Part shown: piece by piece, positions 46,539 through 58,283 of the stretch
Numbering within the stretch: position 1 is the first letter of the stretch
Layout of the letters: every line of letters starts with the position of its first letter
Source of the DNA: Pseudevernia furfuracea
Taxonomy: Eukaryota; Ascomycota; Lecanoromycetes; Lecanorales; Parmeliaceae
Assembly (NCBI GenBank): GCA_022315425.1
Contig: JAIUPT010000010.1
Span: forward strand, 62,001 to 126,000
Length of the DNA: 64,000 bases
Reading direction: 5' to 3'
The notes under the pieces: generated by a model
Told to the model about the DNA's origin: nothing
The model's database searches: none
What the model saw: only the letters and a program-made list of their open reading frames with translations
Position numbers and translations under genes: made by a program

Positions 46539-46974
46539 GATGGCTTATTATTGAGAAAGTATTCGTAACCACTAGGTATGTATCATCGGGCACTATATAG
46601 GCATGGACATATACGGAGGGAAAAAAAGGGCTTGAGATGTTGCTCGAAACTCATAGATTTGCGTACAGTATAATGAGGTGTCGGAGGAAGAACACTAAGG
46701 ATGGTGGTGTCCTGCTATCCGAGCTTGCCCGAAAAGGTGGGGAAGCGGGGAAGAAGCAGCTGATATTTGTAGAAATATAGATTCTTTCCATGAGAGCTAG
46801 ATTACAATATACAAGGTGGAGACTTGGGAATCCATTGACTCGGGTCTGAAAAGCAAGAGTCATGTTGCTCATTTGATTCCATTGCCTACAGCATCAGTGC
46901 CGTAATTTGAACAGCGATTTCCATGACAATACTTTCGACGGTCTCTCGTCGATAGCCAATTCCAAGTAGCAGAA
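46539..46974. promoter_or_regulatory. Divergent aldolase / dehydrogenase promoter region
   Basis: 436 bp between divergent start codons. No specific site recognised. Confidence 0.5.
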
Positions 46975-47937
46975 ATGCGGCCTGTCTGCGCAATTTTCGT
47001 CCTTGACCCCTATCACGAAGATGCCATTGCACTCCTCCAAAGCAGGCCTAATTATAAGGTCATTCTACCCAATAACGACCTCAAAGCCGATTGGCACGAG
47101 CTAGCAGACGCAATTCTTATCCGCTCCGAGACGCGTCTGACAGCAAAAGATTTCGCCAAGCAGAAGAAGCTCAGGGTGGTTGTCAGACAAGGCGTTGGCG
47201 TCAACAACGTTGATCTCGAAGCAGCCAAGAAGCATGGGATCATTGTGTGCACCAATACCCCAGGCTTGAATAGCGAATCCGTAGCTGAGCTGACATTGGC
47301 TCTTGCATTGACGCTTGCTCGGCGTATCTCCGAAATCGATCGTAGAATACGAACTGGTGAGAACATCATTCGGTCTCAGACACTGGGTATGTCGCTTTTC
47401 CGGAAGACAGTCGGTGTCGTGGGAATGGACAATATCGGCAAGCTAGTCGCTCAGAAGTGGAAAGGAGCCATGGGCGGCAAGATTATTGCATTCGACCCCT
47501 GCGCTCCGAAGGATGCCTGGCCCGATATAGACCATCTAAGAACCTCTTCCCTGGGAGACCTGCTCTGCCATAGTGACGTAGTCACTATGCATTTACCTTT
47601 GACCAAAGCAAGTCGAGGTATGATAGGAGCAAAGCAGCTCTCACAAATGAAGAAGAGCGCTATCCTGATCAATGCATCACGCGGCGGCATCGTCAATGAA
47701 CTGGCCTTGCTTCGTGCCTTGAAGTACAAGCAAATCCATGGCGCAGCATTGGACGCAATGGAGTTCGAGCCTCCAACCCTGGAAGCCTACTCAGAGTTCT
47801 TCGAGTTCGACAACGTCATCATGACTCCTCACATTGGTGCCTCCACGGCTGAGAACCAAAGCCAGAGCGGGGTCGAGGCTGCAGAGACTGTCTTCGCAGT
47901 CCTAGAAGGCACAGGGGAGCCGGGTCGTATAGTGTGA
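46975..47937 (+). CDS. D-isomer-specific 2-hydroxyacid dehydrogenase (phosphoglycerate dehydrogenase-like)
   Basis: Intronless, 320 residues. NAD-binding and substrate domains follow the family order: VVVRQGVGVNNVDLEAAK, SVAELTLALALTLARRI, a Rossmann motif, INASRGGIVNE (catalytic Arg), GAALDAMEFEPP (catalytic Glu) and MTPHIGASTAENQ (catalytic His). The Rossmann motif reads VGMDNIG; the family has G-x-G-x-x-G, so residue 152 (codon 47428-47430, GAC) is Asp instead of the second Gly, one transition from GGC. This could weaken NAD binding or mark a sequencing difference. Length is normal for the shorter family members. Its stop lies one base from the end of the opposing small gene. Head-to-head with the aldolase-like gene, it could oxidise a 2-hydroxy acid to the oxo acid that the aldolase cleaves (inference). 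Confidence 0.88.
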   Translation: MRPVCAIFVLDPYHEDAIALLQSRPNYKVILPNNDLKADWHELADAILIRSETRLTAKDFAKQKKLRVVVRQGVGVNNVDLEAAKKHGIIVCTNTPGLNSESVAELTLALALTLARRISEIDRRIRTGENIIRSQTLGMSLFRKTVGVVGMDNIGKLVAQKWKGAMGGKIIAFDPCAPKDAWPDIDHLRTSSLGDLLCHSDVVTMHLPLTKASRGMIGAKQLSQMKKSAILINASRGGIVNELALLRALKYKQIHGAALDAMEFEPPTLEAYSEFFEFDNVIMTPHIGASTAENQSQSGVEAAETVFAVLEGTGEPGRIV

Positions 47938-47938
47938 T

Positions 47939-48163
47939 TTATTCTTGGTTGCTTCTGGCTTTATTGATCTTGCCGCCGAGGCCAATGCCTACTATGACGG
48001 CCCCGAGGGTTGTTGCTTTGAAGATGGTTTCGATCTGGTCGATCTTCATGCTTCGATTGTATGGCTGTCTATAGACCCGAAACATGGCGCCGCCTGTGAC
48101 AAAAATGTAAGCGGCTGTGAGGAGATGGTATTTGTAGGCTCTTAGGGAGGAGTCAAGATCCAT
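47939..48163 (-). CDS. Small two-helix membrane protein
   Basis: 74 residues from the ATG at 48161-48163; the frame extends upstream only to a GTG. Two hydrophobic segments (YHLLTAAYIFVTGGAMF and TTLGAVIVGIGLGG) are separated by a basic loop RVYRQPYNRSMK, and the C-terminus is basic. The size and layout resemble small mitochondrial or ER membrane proteins, but I cannot name the family. Tail-to-tail with the dehydrogenase with one base between stops, so the 3' UTRs must overlap. Confidence 0.65.
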   Translation of the reverse strand: MDLDSSLRAYKYHLLTAAYIFVTGGAMFRVYRQPYNRSMKIDQIETIFKATTLGAVIVGIGLGGKINKARSNQE

Positions 48164-49077
48164 TGATGATATATTTTGTTTCTGAGTGTCTAGTGTCACG
48201 AAAAATCTGGAATGAAAGTCCGAAACAACACTAACGCCTTTCGGGACTAGCGGTCCTCCTAGTCATTCTCACAAACAAATCGCTCATTTTCACTCATCTT
48301 ACTGAAAGATTTGAGCACACACATCGTGCATGCTGTATCATCTTCAGAGCTGATTACAAGTGGATTTGGGCGGGTTTGTATCTTTGAAACCCTTGCATCA
48401 GATCATCCTTTCCTTCCCCCCGAATGTACTTCCGGCATATCCTAGCAATTTCCATTCTATGTTACCTATTACCCGGTCCCAAATTCCATTAAATTGCCAT
48501 CAAAGGGGATGATGGGGCCACGGCCACTGGTTTCGAATATGTCGAATGGTACATTATGATACTCGGGCGGGGCGGCTGCTGCAGTCTGGCTGCGCTCGGA
48601 TTCTGATTCTGGGCCCTCGATCTCGTTGCCGTCAAATCTTGAATGCACCGTAGCTATTCACATCTGGTTACCTTGGGACAAGCCATGGACAAAGATGATG
48701 CATGTTTCGGATCATGTTTTGATACCCTGTAGATCTTGTCAGCGAAGACTCTTGACTTCTCAAACATCGCTTTGCTTTGGTCATGCATGAGTCATCTACC
48801 CGGTCAATGAGAAGCTTCTTGATTGGTGCTGGGATAGGGGACACATGGACTACACTAAAACCTCTTGTCCCCCATCTTTTGGAGCTTTGTTTTACCAGGC
48901 GTTTCACTGTTTTCCTTCTCCTCAGCTTTCGGCGTCCGCCCTGCCCCTAAATTCGGGACTACACGTACAAAAGAGAGGTCATGCCTGCTTCCTGGGAAGA
49001 TCTTACACCTCACAGTCGCACATCTTGCCCTCAGTAATCGCAGCCTTCCTGCCAGCCTATACCTCCAGATACTCAAC
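48164..49077. other. Gene-free spacer and promoter of secreted protein
   Basis: About 900 bp. A minus-strand open frame (48668-48907) lacks motifs. The last 200 bp must include the promoter of the secreted-protein gene. Confidence 0.4.
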
Positions 49078-49554
49078 ATGTTCATCAAACTTGTCCTCCT
49101 CTTAACCTTGGGCGTCGGAACCCTGTCCATCCCAGCCACCGACCCAGCCCTCGAACAACGCCATGCTAGCGCCTCACTCGCCTCCTTCGATTCCGACGAC
49201 ACCACGTGCTCTCAACCCATCACAATCGATCATGATTTAGGCACAGGGGGCTCCAGCTGGACATTATCTGACAACGCATGCGTGACCTTCACGACCTTGG
49301 GCGACATAGTAGGCGGCAGCTGGGGCCACATCGCTACCATACAGATGTTCATGGATCCGTCTTGTGCAAAACCGCAGCCAGGAATGGTTATCGCGAGGAA
49401 TGGGGCAGAGTCTGGTTTCTGCGTGCCGATGAGTGTGTTTGGGTGTGGGTCTTCTGGGCCAGGGGGGGATTCGTGTCTGGTGAACAGTGTGATGGCGCAT
49501 AGTATCAAACCAGTGGCCGAGCCATTCTATGGTCCGGATGAGCACGGAAGATAG
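49078..49554 (+). CDS. Small secreted cysteine-containing protein
   Basis: 158 residues starting at MFIKLVLLLTLGVGTLSIPA, a clear signal peptide; the upstream in-frame extension lacks a membrane-targeting start and was rejected. The mature protein has six Cys (DTTCSQ, DNACVT, DPSCAKP, SGFCVP, FGCGSS, DSCLVN), an even number suggesting three disulphides, and is Gly/Ser-rich. Effector-like features (small, secreted, Cys-rich, gene-poor surroundings) are present, but so are those of ordinary cell-wall proteins. No family recognised. Confidence 0.75.
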   Translation: MFIKLVLLLTLGVGTLSIPATDPALEQRHASASLASFDSDDTTCSQPITIDHDLGTGGSSWTLSDNACVTFTTLGDIVGGSWGHIATIQMFMDPSCAKPQPGMVIARNGAESGFCVPMSVFGCGSSGPGGDSCLVNSVMAHSIKPVAEPFYGPDEHGR

Positions 49555-51666
49555 CAATATCGGAGATCATGATATGTTCTCGCTCTTGCAAGCTTTCTCG
49601 TGCATTTCAGAGTTTGGGCGCGGAGCGCTGGGGCTCCGCGTGATGGCATTTGCTAGGATGGGATGGGCTGGAGCCTCCCTGCTACTTTGTATTTATTCAA
49701 TCATAATTCATGCAACTTCTTCTTTGTCTTCTATCTGAAGGGGCAATGTTCAGATCCCAGATTTGACTGTCAAGGTGCTTTCGATGTCTATTCCCCTGCG
49801 TGGACTTTACACTTTGACCAACTTTTCACTGGCCATCATCAAAGGTCAAAAGCGTTTCAAGACACTTCATCTTAGGCTGACTAGCGTTCCTAGCTGAATT
49901 CTCGGACTTTTTCATATGTGACCGTAAAGTACACTTTTGGCCGCTTATTGATAAGGCCTTTTGAAGAGGGAATTGTCTCGACGCTAACGTAATACTTCGA
50001 TCCCGACATCATCAACGTCTTTATCTACTGTCAGGCATGAAAAACACGGCGCTCACGCACCCAAAATGCCGGCATACATCTCGGCGAGGCTGCGAACCCA
50101 GGACATTCGGGGATCAAAGCAGCCAATCAGACGCTGCTCTGCGGACGAGTAGAATTCCATCCCGAGCGACCTTTCTCCTTCTATTTCGTTGTTGCGCAGT
50201 GCGATAAATATGCGACTAACGACCAGACCCACGGCGGGGGCTGTACAATGCCGAGAGCTGGACGGGTCATCACAGCGTCCCGCCTTTCTGCCTATATGCA
50301 CGATATCTAAAAAGCCTTCTTTGATAACCCGAGGTTTGATGCTGTTGCTATAGCACTGGGATGTTGATTCTGAATGGGAGGGGTCAATGTCGAATTTTGA
50401 ATTTTGGTTAACTACTGATTTTTGATTTTGTTAATTTACAGGCCTTTCACACCACACCAAGACATATATCATTTGATAAAAATTTATCATGCCACTGAGA
50501 GCACAGTGAAGAATGTTATGCCTGGTCGAGCTGGCTGCACCTGGAATGCTGAATGAATGAACGAATGATTTATAGAGGCGAAGAGTTTTCGGCTGAGATG
50601 ATAGCGGTATCGATCATTGTGAGTGTGATAGAGGCAATATAAAACGGGAATGGGAGGAATGGGAGATGTGATACACTGCAGTAGGAAGATGGAGTGGGAT
50701 TAGTGATAGTGAAGGTAAAGCATAGCTGAAAGACGATTCGCGGGGCGCTGCCGTTAGGAGAGCAGAGGTAATCAAACGGTTTTAGTATGTCTAGATCCTT
50801 CTCTGCAGCAGTTTCCCTGTTTCCATTCATACTACCGTTTGTCCATGTTCCTTGCATATCCTCCGTTTGTCCATACAACATTTCCATATATTGTACATAC
50901 CACAAACTTACACATTCCATCCACGCATCAGCTAGCTTCCCCCCACCCGTCACCCATCAGCTATATAACAACACATAGCCCATACCTAACATCCCACATG
51001 CTTTCTTCTACCCATCAACCGCTTCTTTGCCTGGCACTGAAGAAATACATAAATATAAACCATGTTTCTGCTTTTTTGTCTTTCTTCCACATGCATGCAT
51101 AGCGAGCGACCCCATCACTAACCATGAGCGAGCGACCACCAGCCATGAGGACATGTCTTTCCGGAGGGGGGGTAGTGTTACGAGCGTACCCCGCATCCCT
51201 TTGACACACCTTCCTTTGACACTTCCGCTTTAGGCTTAGCGTGCCTTGGCAGGGTCCCTTTGCCATACATAAGGTATATGGCCTTCCCTTCCAGTCCATA
51301 GTTGCTCCTCATCTAGTTGTCTTATTCAATACACCTATATGACTTGAATCTGTACTGGTTCTGACACTACAACTAGATTGCCTATATTTAACCTTTGGAC
51401 CTTTACACTTGCTGTTATATCCTCGCAAAATCCACATTTACCACTTTAATTCTCGCATCCACAATGGGGATGCAGACAGCCAGACCCACAGGCAGAATAT
51501 TCACTAGGGGGGAGGGAGGGAGAATAGACAGCTATGGGATCAAGAGGAATGATGAACATGTATGCAAACCGAGTTACTACGTTGGCTCTTGATACAGACT
51601 GACGTGCCTTAGCTCCCTCTCTCCAAGGACCGCGGCGAAGGTTCACCGACTTCAACTTTTCGCTTC
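49555..51666. other. 2.1-kb gene-poor region
   Basis: Apart from the orphan frame at 50053-50430 I see no gene. AT-rich near 50390-50480, pyrimidine-rich before 51667. Confidence 0.45.
50053..50430 (-). CDS. Orphan 125-codon open exon without start codon
   Basis: The minus strand is open from 50430 to a TGA at 50053-50055 and reads naturally, for example VVSRIFIALRNNEIEGER, MEFYSSAEQRLIGCFDP and MSWVRSLAEMYAGIL. There is no early ATG (first possible initiator is a GTG), so it would be a 3' exon or remnant of a larger gene. Acceptor-like AG sites occur near 50360-50370, but no convincing upstream exon was found. No family recognised. Confidence 0.3.
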   Translation of the reverse strand, partial: QNQKSVVNQNSKFDIDPSHSESTSQCYSNSIKPRVIKEGFLDIVHIGRKAGRCDDPSSSRHCTAPAVGLVVSRIFIALRNNEIEGERSLGMEFYSSAEQRLIGCFDPRMSWVRSLAEMYAGILGA

Positions 51667-53149
51667 ATGGATCTGCCACCCGAGCTTCGCGAGATAGTAT
51701 ACGAAGAGCTGCTGTGTCCCCACGAGGATAGAAAGCAACACCGGCAGTACCCCAAAATTCGAGACTATGGCTTGGAACCCGCGATCATACGCACTTGCAA
51801 GCAGGTCTGCGAGGAGGGACTGAGGGTGCTGTATGCTGAGAACAACATTTTCTTCCTCCAGATGGACGGATATGCAGACCAGTATTTGAGAAGGTCTCAA
51901 TTTCCGGACTTCCCTACACATTTCCCGGTCGTAACAGTCGATTGCGGCAAATTTGGCGGTGGGTCTGTCGTAACGATGGATGTTTCTTGGTGTGACCCGG
52001 ATCCGCCCAAGGCTAGAAAGGTTGGGCGGCCCAAGAAGAGCAAAAAGGGCAAGAAGTTGCCAGAGAAGCAATTCGGGTTCCTCGGGTTCTTGTCGGCTCT
52101 GCCAAAAATCTGCAGACTTCTTGCATCCTGTTCTCAAGTGGGGACCCTGCAGCTTGAGGTGCACATGGACAGACTCATCGGAAGGTCTCCAGAGACTCGG
52201 CAACAGATACAATCATGTTGCTTCGAATCCTTTCGCGAAGCACGAGGACTTGGGCGTGCTGTCATTGTCGCAGAGCCGGAGCACAAGGCCACCACAGACA
52301 AGATTGCGGCTTTCATGACGACACAGCAAGACATGGTCAAAGAGGCCCCGCGCATAGCTCGTGCATATAAGTCACGTGTTTCGAACCAGATGAATGAGAA
52401 GAGATGGAACGATGCACGGGAAACTCTTCGGAATGCTTTGGATTTCTTTGATCTGCTACACGAAAAGTACCATATGATACCGTCAGCTGCTGCTAGGCGA
52501 AAAGTGTGCCCGCTTGAAGCTAAAATGATCGATATGCAGTGGAAACAGATTCATTGCTGTCTCGAGGTGGGAAGAACGGGCAACGTGCATCACCTAATCC
52601 GCCAGATGTTCTCGATATACAACGCGAGTGAGACCACGGAGGCTGAGGGAGAAGGTTACTGGGACCGTGCGGCAGACGCGCACTGCGCGATCGGCAGGGC
52701 CTACGTGATTGACGGATATCGGAATTCGGCACTTTATAGCTTTCTTCAAGCTCTACTCCACACCCCAGGACATGCAGAAACTGACAAAGCCATCGACGAC
52801 CTCGAAGAAATGGTAAAGTCCAGCTCAAAGCCGGACGATGTGATGGCCAGATTGAATATCGAGGGCGTCCTTGAAGAGGTTCGACACTCGGGTCGCGACC
52901 AAATGACCGAAGCCGAAGATGAAAAACTTGTCAGAGGATTTATTGCAACATACCGTGAGATTCAGGGCTTGTTTCGCGGAGGCCGGCACAAAGGGGTAAG
53001 TAAAAATTAGCCTCTGTCATTGATCCAAGATCTCTCCTGACAGTTGATAGTTTTCAATCTCAATCATGGAACCCTCATTCTCACTCTCCCGGCCGATTCT
53101 CGGAGACGAAAACTACGACCCAGACTACGACTATGACCGCTACTATTGA
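51667..53149 (+). CDS. 2EXR/F-box-like N-terminus protein with helical C-domain
   Basis: Starts MDLPPELREIVYEELL, the fungal 2EXR/F-box-like opening, followed by IIRTCKQVCEEGLRVLYAEN, which is conserved in that group. A basic KKSKKGKKLPEK stretch lies near 120. The C-terminal half (about 230-400) is helical and TPR-like (RWNDARETLRNALDFFDLL, NSALYSFLQALLHTPGHA). The first frame stops at 53010, but a GTAAGT donor at 52996 and acceptor GATAG at 53050 give a second exon 53051-53149 ending DPDYDYDRYY, which I prefer: 475 residues. The frame is open upstream of the ATG to a TAG at 51610, so an extra 5' exon is possible. Function unknown; F-box-type proteins recruit substrates to ubiquitin ligases. 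Confidence 0.75.
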
Positions 53150-54507
53150 GGGCCGGATGGAAGTGGTGGCCAGAAGATGAGTACCAACAAGAATGGCACT
53201 TTCCTCTTCCAATATCAATGACTCCAACCAAGTCCAAACCTTATTTATTTAGGCGCATTCGGTACGTGTTATTTAGAGTGTAACCAATAACTCTCAGAGT
53301 CAAGTTAGGGCGGACGTGATGGGGCTCCCTGGGCTCCCTATGGGCTCTCCGTGCTCTCTCATTAAGGCGCATTCAAACCATATCAAGACAATCATCATAA
53401 TGTAGGAAGATTGCTCTGTACGTGTGGTACCCATTTATTTTATCCGACAGCGTCATGCTTCCATCGTCTTCTGCCCCAGCGATTAAAGATGGCAGAGCCA
53501 TTCCAATCAGGATAAAAGACGATAGAGTAGAGTAACTGCCCTCCCAATGGAGCACTTCTTGCCTCAAAATGCCCTTCACCTACCCACAAACTTTTCCAAC
53601 GCCTTCAAACGAGTTAGGCGGCCCCGAACGATACAACACAACATGCAAACTTTTTTACCATTATCGATCCTCGATATCAACCGGACAAAAAGTTCCTCAA
53701 GGTCAAACGTTCAACATCGACGGTTCCGGACAGAATACACCCAATCTCCCCCATTGTTGGAGCCCCCTTACATACTTTCAAGCCGCTTTTGGTGGAACCG
53801 GGAAAAACCTAGCCGCATCCAACGTTGCTTTGTGCTTGCTCGGCAGACTGTTATCGGGTGAAAGCACTCACTGACTCCGTTTGCAAACCCTTTTAAAAAT
53901 GCGTCGCCGGACGTGACCGTCGGGGGGCTCACTCACTCCCCGTTCATTGGTTACAGGGCCTGGAGGTTTCAAACGCCACTACTGGAGGGGGGAAAGGGGT
54001 TTAGAACGTGCCCACTTGCGATGGCCGCGATCGGGTTTGTATGTAAGCCACCAAACAAAGATTTTTCTTAATCGTGACATCTCATTCTCACACATTTGGT
54101 AGATATTTGGATCATTTCGAAAAGCCCGGTTCACGAGCTTTGTTGTTCAATGGATGTCACTAACCGGCGGGGAAAAGATTGGTCTCCCACCAACGGAAAG
54201 AGCTTATTATTTCTAGCCACCTACGTGTGTCTTGCTTCTAATAAACTGTCTATCTCCTCAGAAGAACGAAAGACGCGATCGTATCGGTGTATGTCAGGCA
54301 CAGATTACAGCTCACCCTATTAAAAGTTGCCGAAAGATTGAGCAGGCCCACAAATCAGGTGACGTTATCCATGATAGCAGAACGACGTAAGCATGGGTTG
54401 TCGCCCACGTTCAAATCGGTCATGGTGGACGACGAATAGAGCAACGATTTGCGTAAGATGTGGACCAATACGGCAATTCCTAGCTTCCTTCCGCAAACCG
54501 GTAGCGT
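53150..54507. other. Gene-free spacer
   Basis: About 1.35 kb. An open frame at 53569-53874 (101 codons) shows no recognisable motif. Nothing else supported. Confidence 0.4.
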
Positions 54508-56091
54508 TCACGGTCCTTCGCTGGTGAAGTTGGTCGTGAGCAGGTCTTTATTGCCTGGAAGGATATAGGTCTTATATTTCGGCAAGTTGGCAATGACTTT
54601 ATCCGGCAGATTCAGCGTATCCTTGACAATCTGCGGAGGCGTGAGGCCAAGCCACTGCGCCACCGAGATGTCTGCCACGAGCAAAAGATTAGCGTGGGGC
54701 TACCCGCATTATCAGCGGCAACGGAACACGTACCACTGAAGTGTGGCGACTGCAGAACTTCCAGATAGACCACATCCACGTCTCCTGTGTTCTCGATGTA
54801 ATGACTGTCCGGAAAGGGGACGTATCCCACGTCTCCTTCTGTAAAATCGAAAGTCCTTGAGGCCGCGGGGGCTGAGAAGACGGTTATGCGCGCCCTACCG
54901 GCAATGAAGAAGTTCCATTCGTCGCTGGTGGGGTGCCAATGGATCTCACGCATGGCGCCCGGCTGAATTGTGACGAGGGCAGCACTAAAATTGTATGCTA
55001 TGGGGAAAGTCGTCGGGTCGATTATCTTGATGGAGCCGCCGGGTACCACGTATGGCTTTTGTTTCGAGAAATGATAGGTGTAAGACACAGCGTTGGGAAT
55101 ACTACCGCCAGGCCCGGTGATATTCTGAGCGGAGAGGTTGCTTGGTGCTGGTGAGCCGGGGAAGATGTAAAGCTGGTTCTGGGGGGTTTTATCGAAGGCA
55201 GAGACGTCTGTCCGAAGATCCTTTGCCAGGACTGACTTTGGAGTCCGTAAAAACAGCTCGGAGGCGAGAAAAGTGTTCTCTTCGGAGAAGGTGCCAGAGT
55301 CGAAGACCAGAAGAAATTCGGTTCCCTCCCCAAGAGCCTGGATAGTGTGGGGGAGTCCGGCAGGAAAGAACCAAACATCTCCTGCGTTTAGATCGTCATA
55401 GGTGGTCTGGCCATCATCATTGACGGCTCCGACCCTTGCGCTACCATTGAAGATATAGGCCCATTCATTGGCTTGGTGCCAATGAAGTTCGCGGTAAGCG
55501 TATGGAGACAGCTTCATATCTACGCCGGCCATCTGAGTGGCTGCTGGAAGTTGATTGACATTCTGCTGACGAGCGAATCCGGCTCTTCCCAGTCCGGGGC
55601 GATTGTAGCTCAACCCCATCGGCCAGTGGAGGTTGTCAACATCCCCAGCATCTTCAGCCGGTGGAGCATAAAGGTCGGGGTTTAGTTTCTCGTAAACCAT
55701 GTTGCCTGCTATAGCGTAAGCAAGAGATCTCGATCAACCTGCAGGGGTATGTCATACGTGGCCCGGGGTCGGTTCCTCCTGTGCTGCCCCGAATCGATTG
55801 AGGATTTTCAGCTTTCTCGAGGTTCAGGTACAATCCCAGGTCAGCATCAGCAGTCTGGCCTGGGACGAGGTCATAGTTGGTAACGATAGCGGAGTCAGCT
55901 GGATTGACTGCATTGCCATCCGGACCCAGGAATTCCTCTGAACCGTAGACCTCGCCTGTACCGCCGGGCGGGCCAACAGCTTGACCTATAGGTATAGACA
56001 GAGGCAAAGCAGCCCCAGTAGGGGCCGTAGATATCATTGGTATAAGAGTGGCTACTAAGCAAGTTCCGAGGAGCTTCGCAATTAGATACAT
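54508..56091 (-). CDS. Secreted bicupin oxalate decarboxylase
   Basis: Predicted 489 residues from exons 56091-55758, 55705-54734 and 54671-54508, total divisible by three. Signal peptide MYLIAKLLGTCLVATLIPMI. Two cupin domains carry the Mn-binding sets: YRELHWHQANEWAYIFNG with FFPAGLPHTIQ in the first, and REIHWHPTSDEWNFFIAG with PFPDSHYIEN in the second. RNMVYEKLNPDLYAPP is also typical. The enzyme converts oxalate to formate and CO2 and protects fungi from oxalate and its acidity. The C-terminal exon (DISVAQWLGLTPPQIV) is the conserved tail. All metal ligands are present. Oxalate oxidase activity cannot be excluded by eye. Confidence 0.92.
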
Positions 56092-58283
56092 GATCGCGCT
56101 CCCGGGAATGTTTATTGAATATCCAAACTGAGACTCCCAAGAACAAAGATTAAAGAACTTCTAACTGGGAGTGAGCTTGGTATATATAACTTTACTCTCA
56201 CCGACTGGCTACGAAACATCTGTAAACAACCGACATTTTGCATGAAATCAACGCAACGCAAGACTCGGTCCGCTCGGACCGTTTTCATTCCCCGTCGTTC
56301 GATATTGAGCCAATCGCAACTCCACATCTACGTAGCTGGCTGCGGACATTCCGTAGGCGTCTGACATTCAACTCAGCTAAGCGCAAGTGCGAGGTAGATA
56401 AGATCGGCATGGTCTCGTCTCAGAGTCTGAAGGTAACGGGCTGATGATGCAATCACACCAGGCAGTTCTGTAGGATCGTTTCAGTGCCGAAATTTTCCGC
56501 GGTACCCCGGAGGATCCATCCTGCTGGAAAAGTGGAGTCTACAAAAGCGGGGCTTAGCGAATAAGAAGTTATGGGATAAATCTGGAAAGCCAGGTTGAAG
56601 ATTGAAGAAGAATGGGTGGTGGGGGAACACAGCAACGTCGGTGATTGGAAGGGCGGTGAGATATTGAGAAAACCCAGGAGAATGGTAGGTGTCTGCTTCC
56701 AATTTCCCCAATGCATTGGCACCGGGAATGGTCCCTGCTGGAGGGGTTATTCTCGCAAGCTCGAAGCAGCTCGAAAATCGAAATCATGGATGGGGGTTTC
56801 AGGTCATACTATCGCACGTATCGGTGTATTAGCGTGTGCAAGGAGCTTTAGCATTCTTGGCGCCGAAGAATTGCAGCAACACGTAACAACTAAGGCACCT
56901 ACCCTCAAGTCCTTATAGAGATACCGCCACGCTGTTTAATAACAAGGCCTTTCTATATCAAAGAGAATCGGTTGTCTCTACGGTACTCTGTGATTGGCCC
57001 CCCAAATTTAGATAGCTGTTGATCATCTGAGGCTTGATGAAGCATCAAGAAATGGCTAGTTACTAATGCTCTTTTAAACCTTCAAGGTGAGGAGCAAATT
57101 GTAGAGAAGAGAAAAATGAGTATCATGATTACGGAATATATATCCTTGAAGGACTTGGTGATAGCTCTAGGTATAAAGGGGTCAAGGTAATTGCTCGTGC
57201 CCGCAAATCTTGGCGCTGGAACAAATTTACTATCACTTCATGACCAGGTATGTTGGTGACCAGCGCTTTTAAGAAGAAGTTTTCTATGGCGCGATTATGG
57301 AAAAGGTCAAAGCTCGATTTCCATTCGCAATACCCTTCTTCGTTATGGGGCTATATCCTGGGTCTAAATTTATCTCAGGAGTTCCGATCATTCATCAGGA
57401 AATAATCTCTTCTTGCAACCCGCCGTAACTCAACAACTACGACACCGACAAGAAAGCGTCTAGTCTCGCGATTGTTCTTCTCAAGCGGATCTAGAAGTTT
57501 GCACCTAGAGAGTATTCTATACAGGATGTTCTTCACAAGTCGTTGTGTTGCGACAAGGGCAATGTTTGGTTTTTTTACCAAGACATTTCCCCCACGCGAG
57601 GGTCACCAGGATGTAGGAGAGCCCTCTTTGTGGAGCTGTATTGAATAGAACACAAACATATTATGTTTATTCGGCAATGCTTGATCGAAGTTCATCTACC
57701 TAGATGGCATCATTCGAAATTGCATGGCCACCCCTATAACTTTACAGACTGATTTAATTTATGACGTTCAAGGAAGTAAAGAGCGCATAGATGGGCCAAG
57801 GTTCTTATCTTCGATTGGCTTGACAACGCGCTCAGATCTGCCCTGACATGAGCCCAGTGTCGAAACGGTCCCTATCAGGCCCAATGAGAGTACCTAAAGT
57901 TCAATAGATGCGCCTACTAGATAACTAATGTCCGATTACAATTGGCCTGTGCAGAAACGAGCTTTGGAATGATATACCTACTCGTACCTATCGAGTAGGT
58001 CTCTACCCTGCAGTTCTGGTGGAATAACAATCTTCTCCATCACATTCTCAAACGGGACCACCAGCCTTGAAAAGAGCTACTTGCGCTTAGGGATCCCTAG
58101 AGGCAATCTTCTACTTCTCCATTTTACAGGTCATGAATGACACGAAGGCTCTTCTGTTGAAAAGGTCCACTTCTCGAGCTCTACCAATACCCGCAAGCAA
58201 GTACAAGATAAGGTGCGCGGCACAGCATTCTTCATGATGCCTTCATCTACCTTTTGAGTTCGGCTCCCCCCTCTCTAGACTTA
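56092..58283. other. 2.2-kb gene-poor region
   Basis: Promoter of oxalate decarboxylase at the left end. The remainder (56450-58280) has only short open frames without motifs and is AT-rich around 57000-57700. No repeat or RNA gene was noticed. Confidence 0.45.

Noticed and set aside
20250..48163. Secondary-metabolite gene cluster
   Set aside because: No polyketide synthase, NRPS, terpene cyclase or cluster transporter is visible; the genes are housekeeping or unrelated.
48865..49077. Upstream N-terminal extension of the small secreted protein
   Set aside because: The in-frame extension would hide the signal peptide inside the protein; the ATG at 49078 gives a standard secretion signal.
53569..53874. 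101-codon plus-strand frame upstream of oxalate decarboxylase
   Set aside because: No signal, domain or splice support; overlaps another equally long frame.
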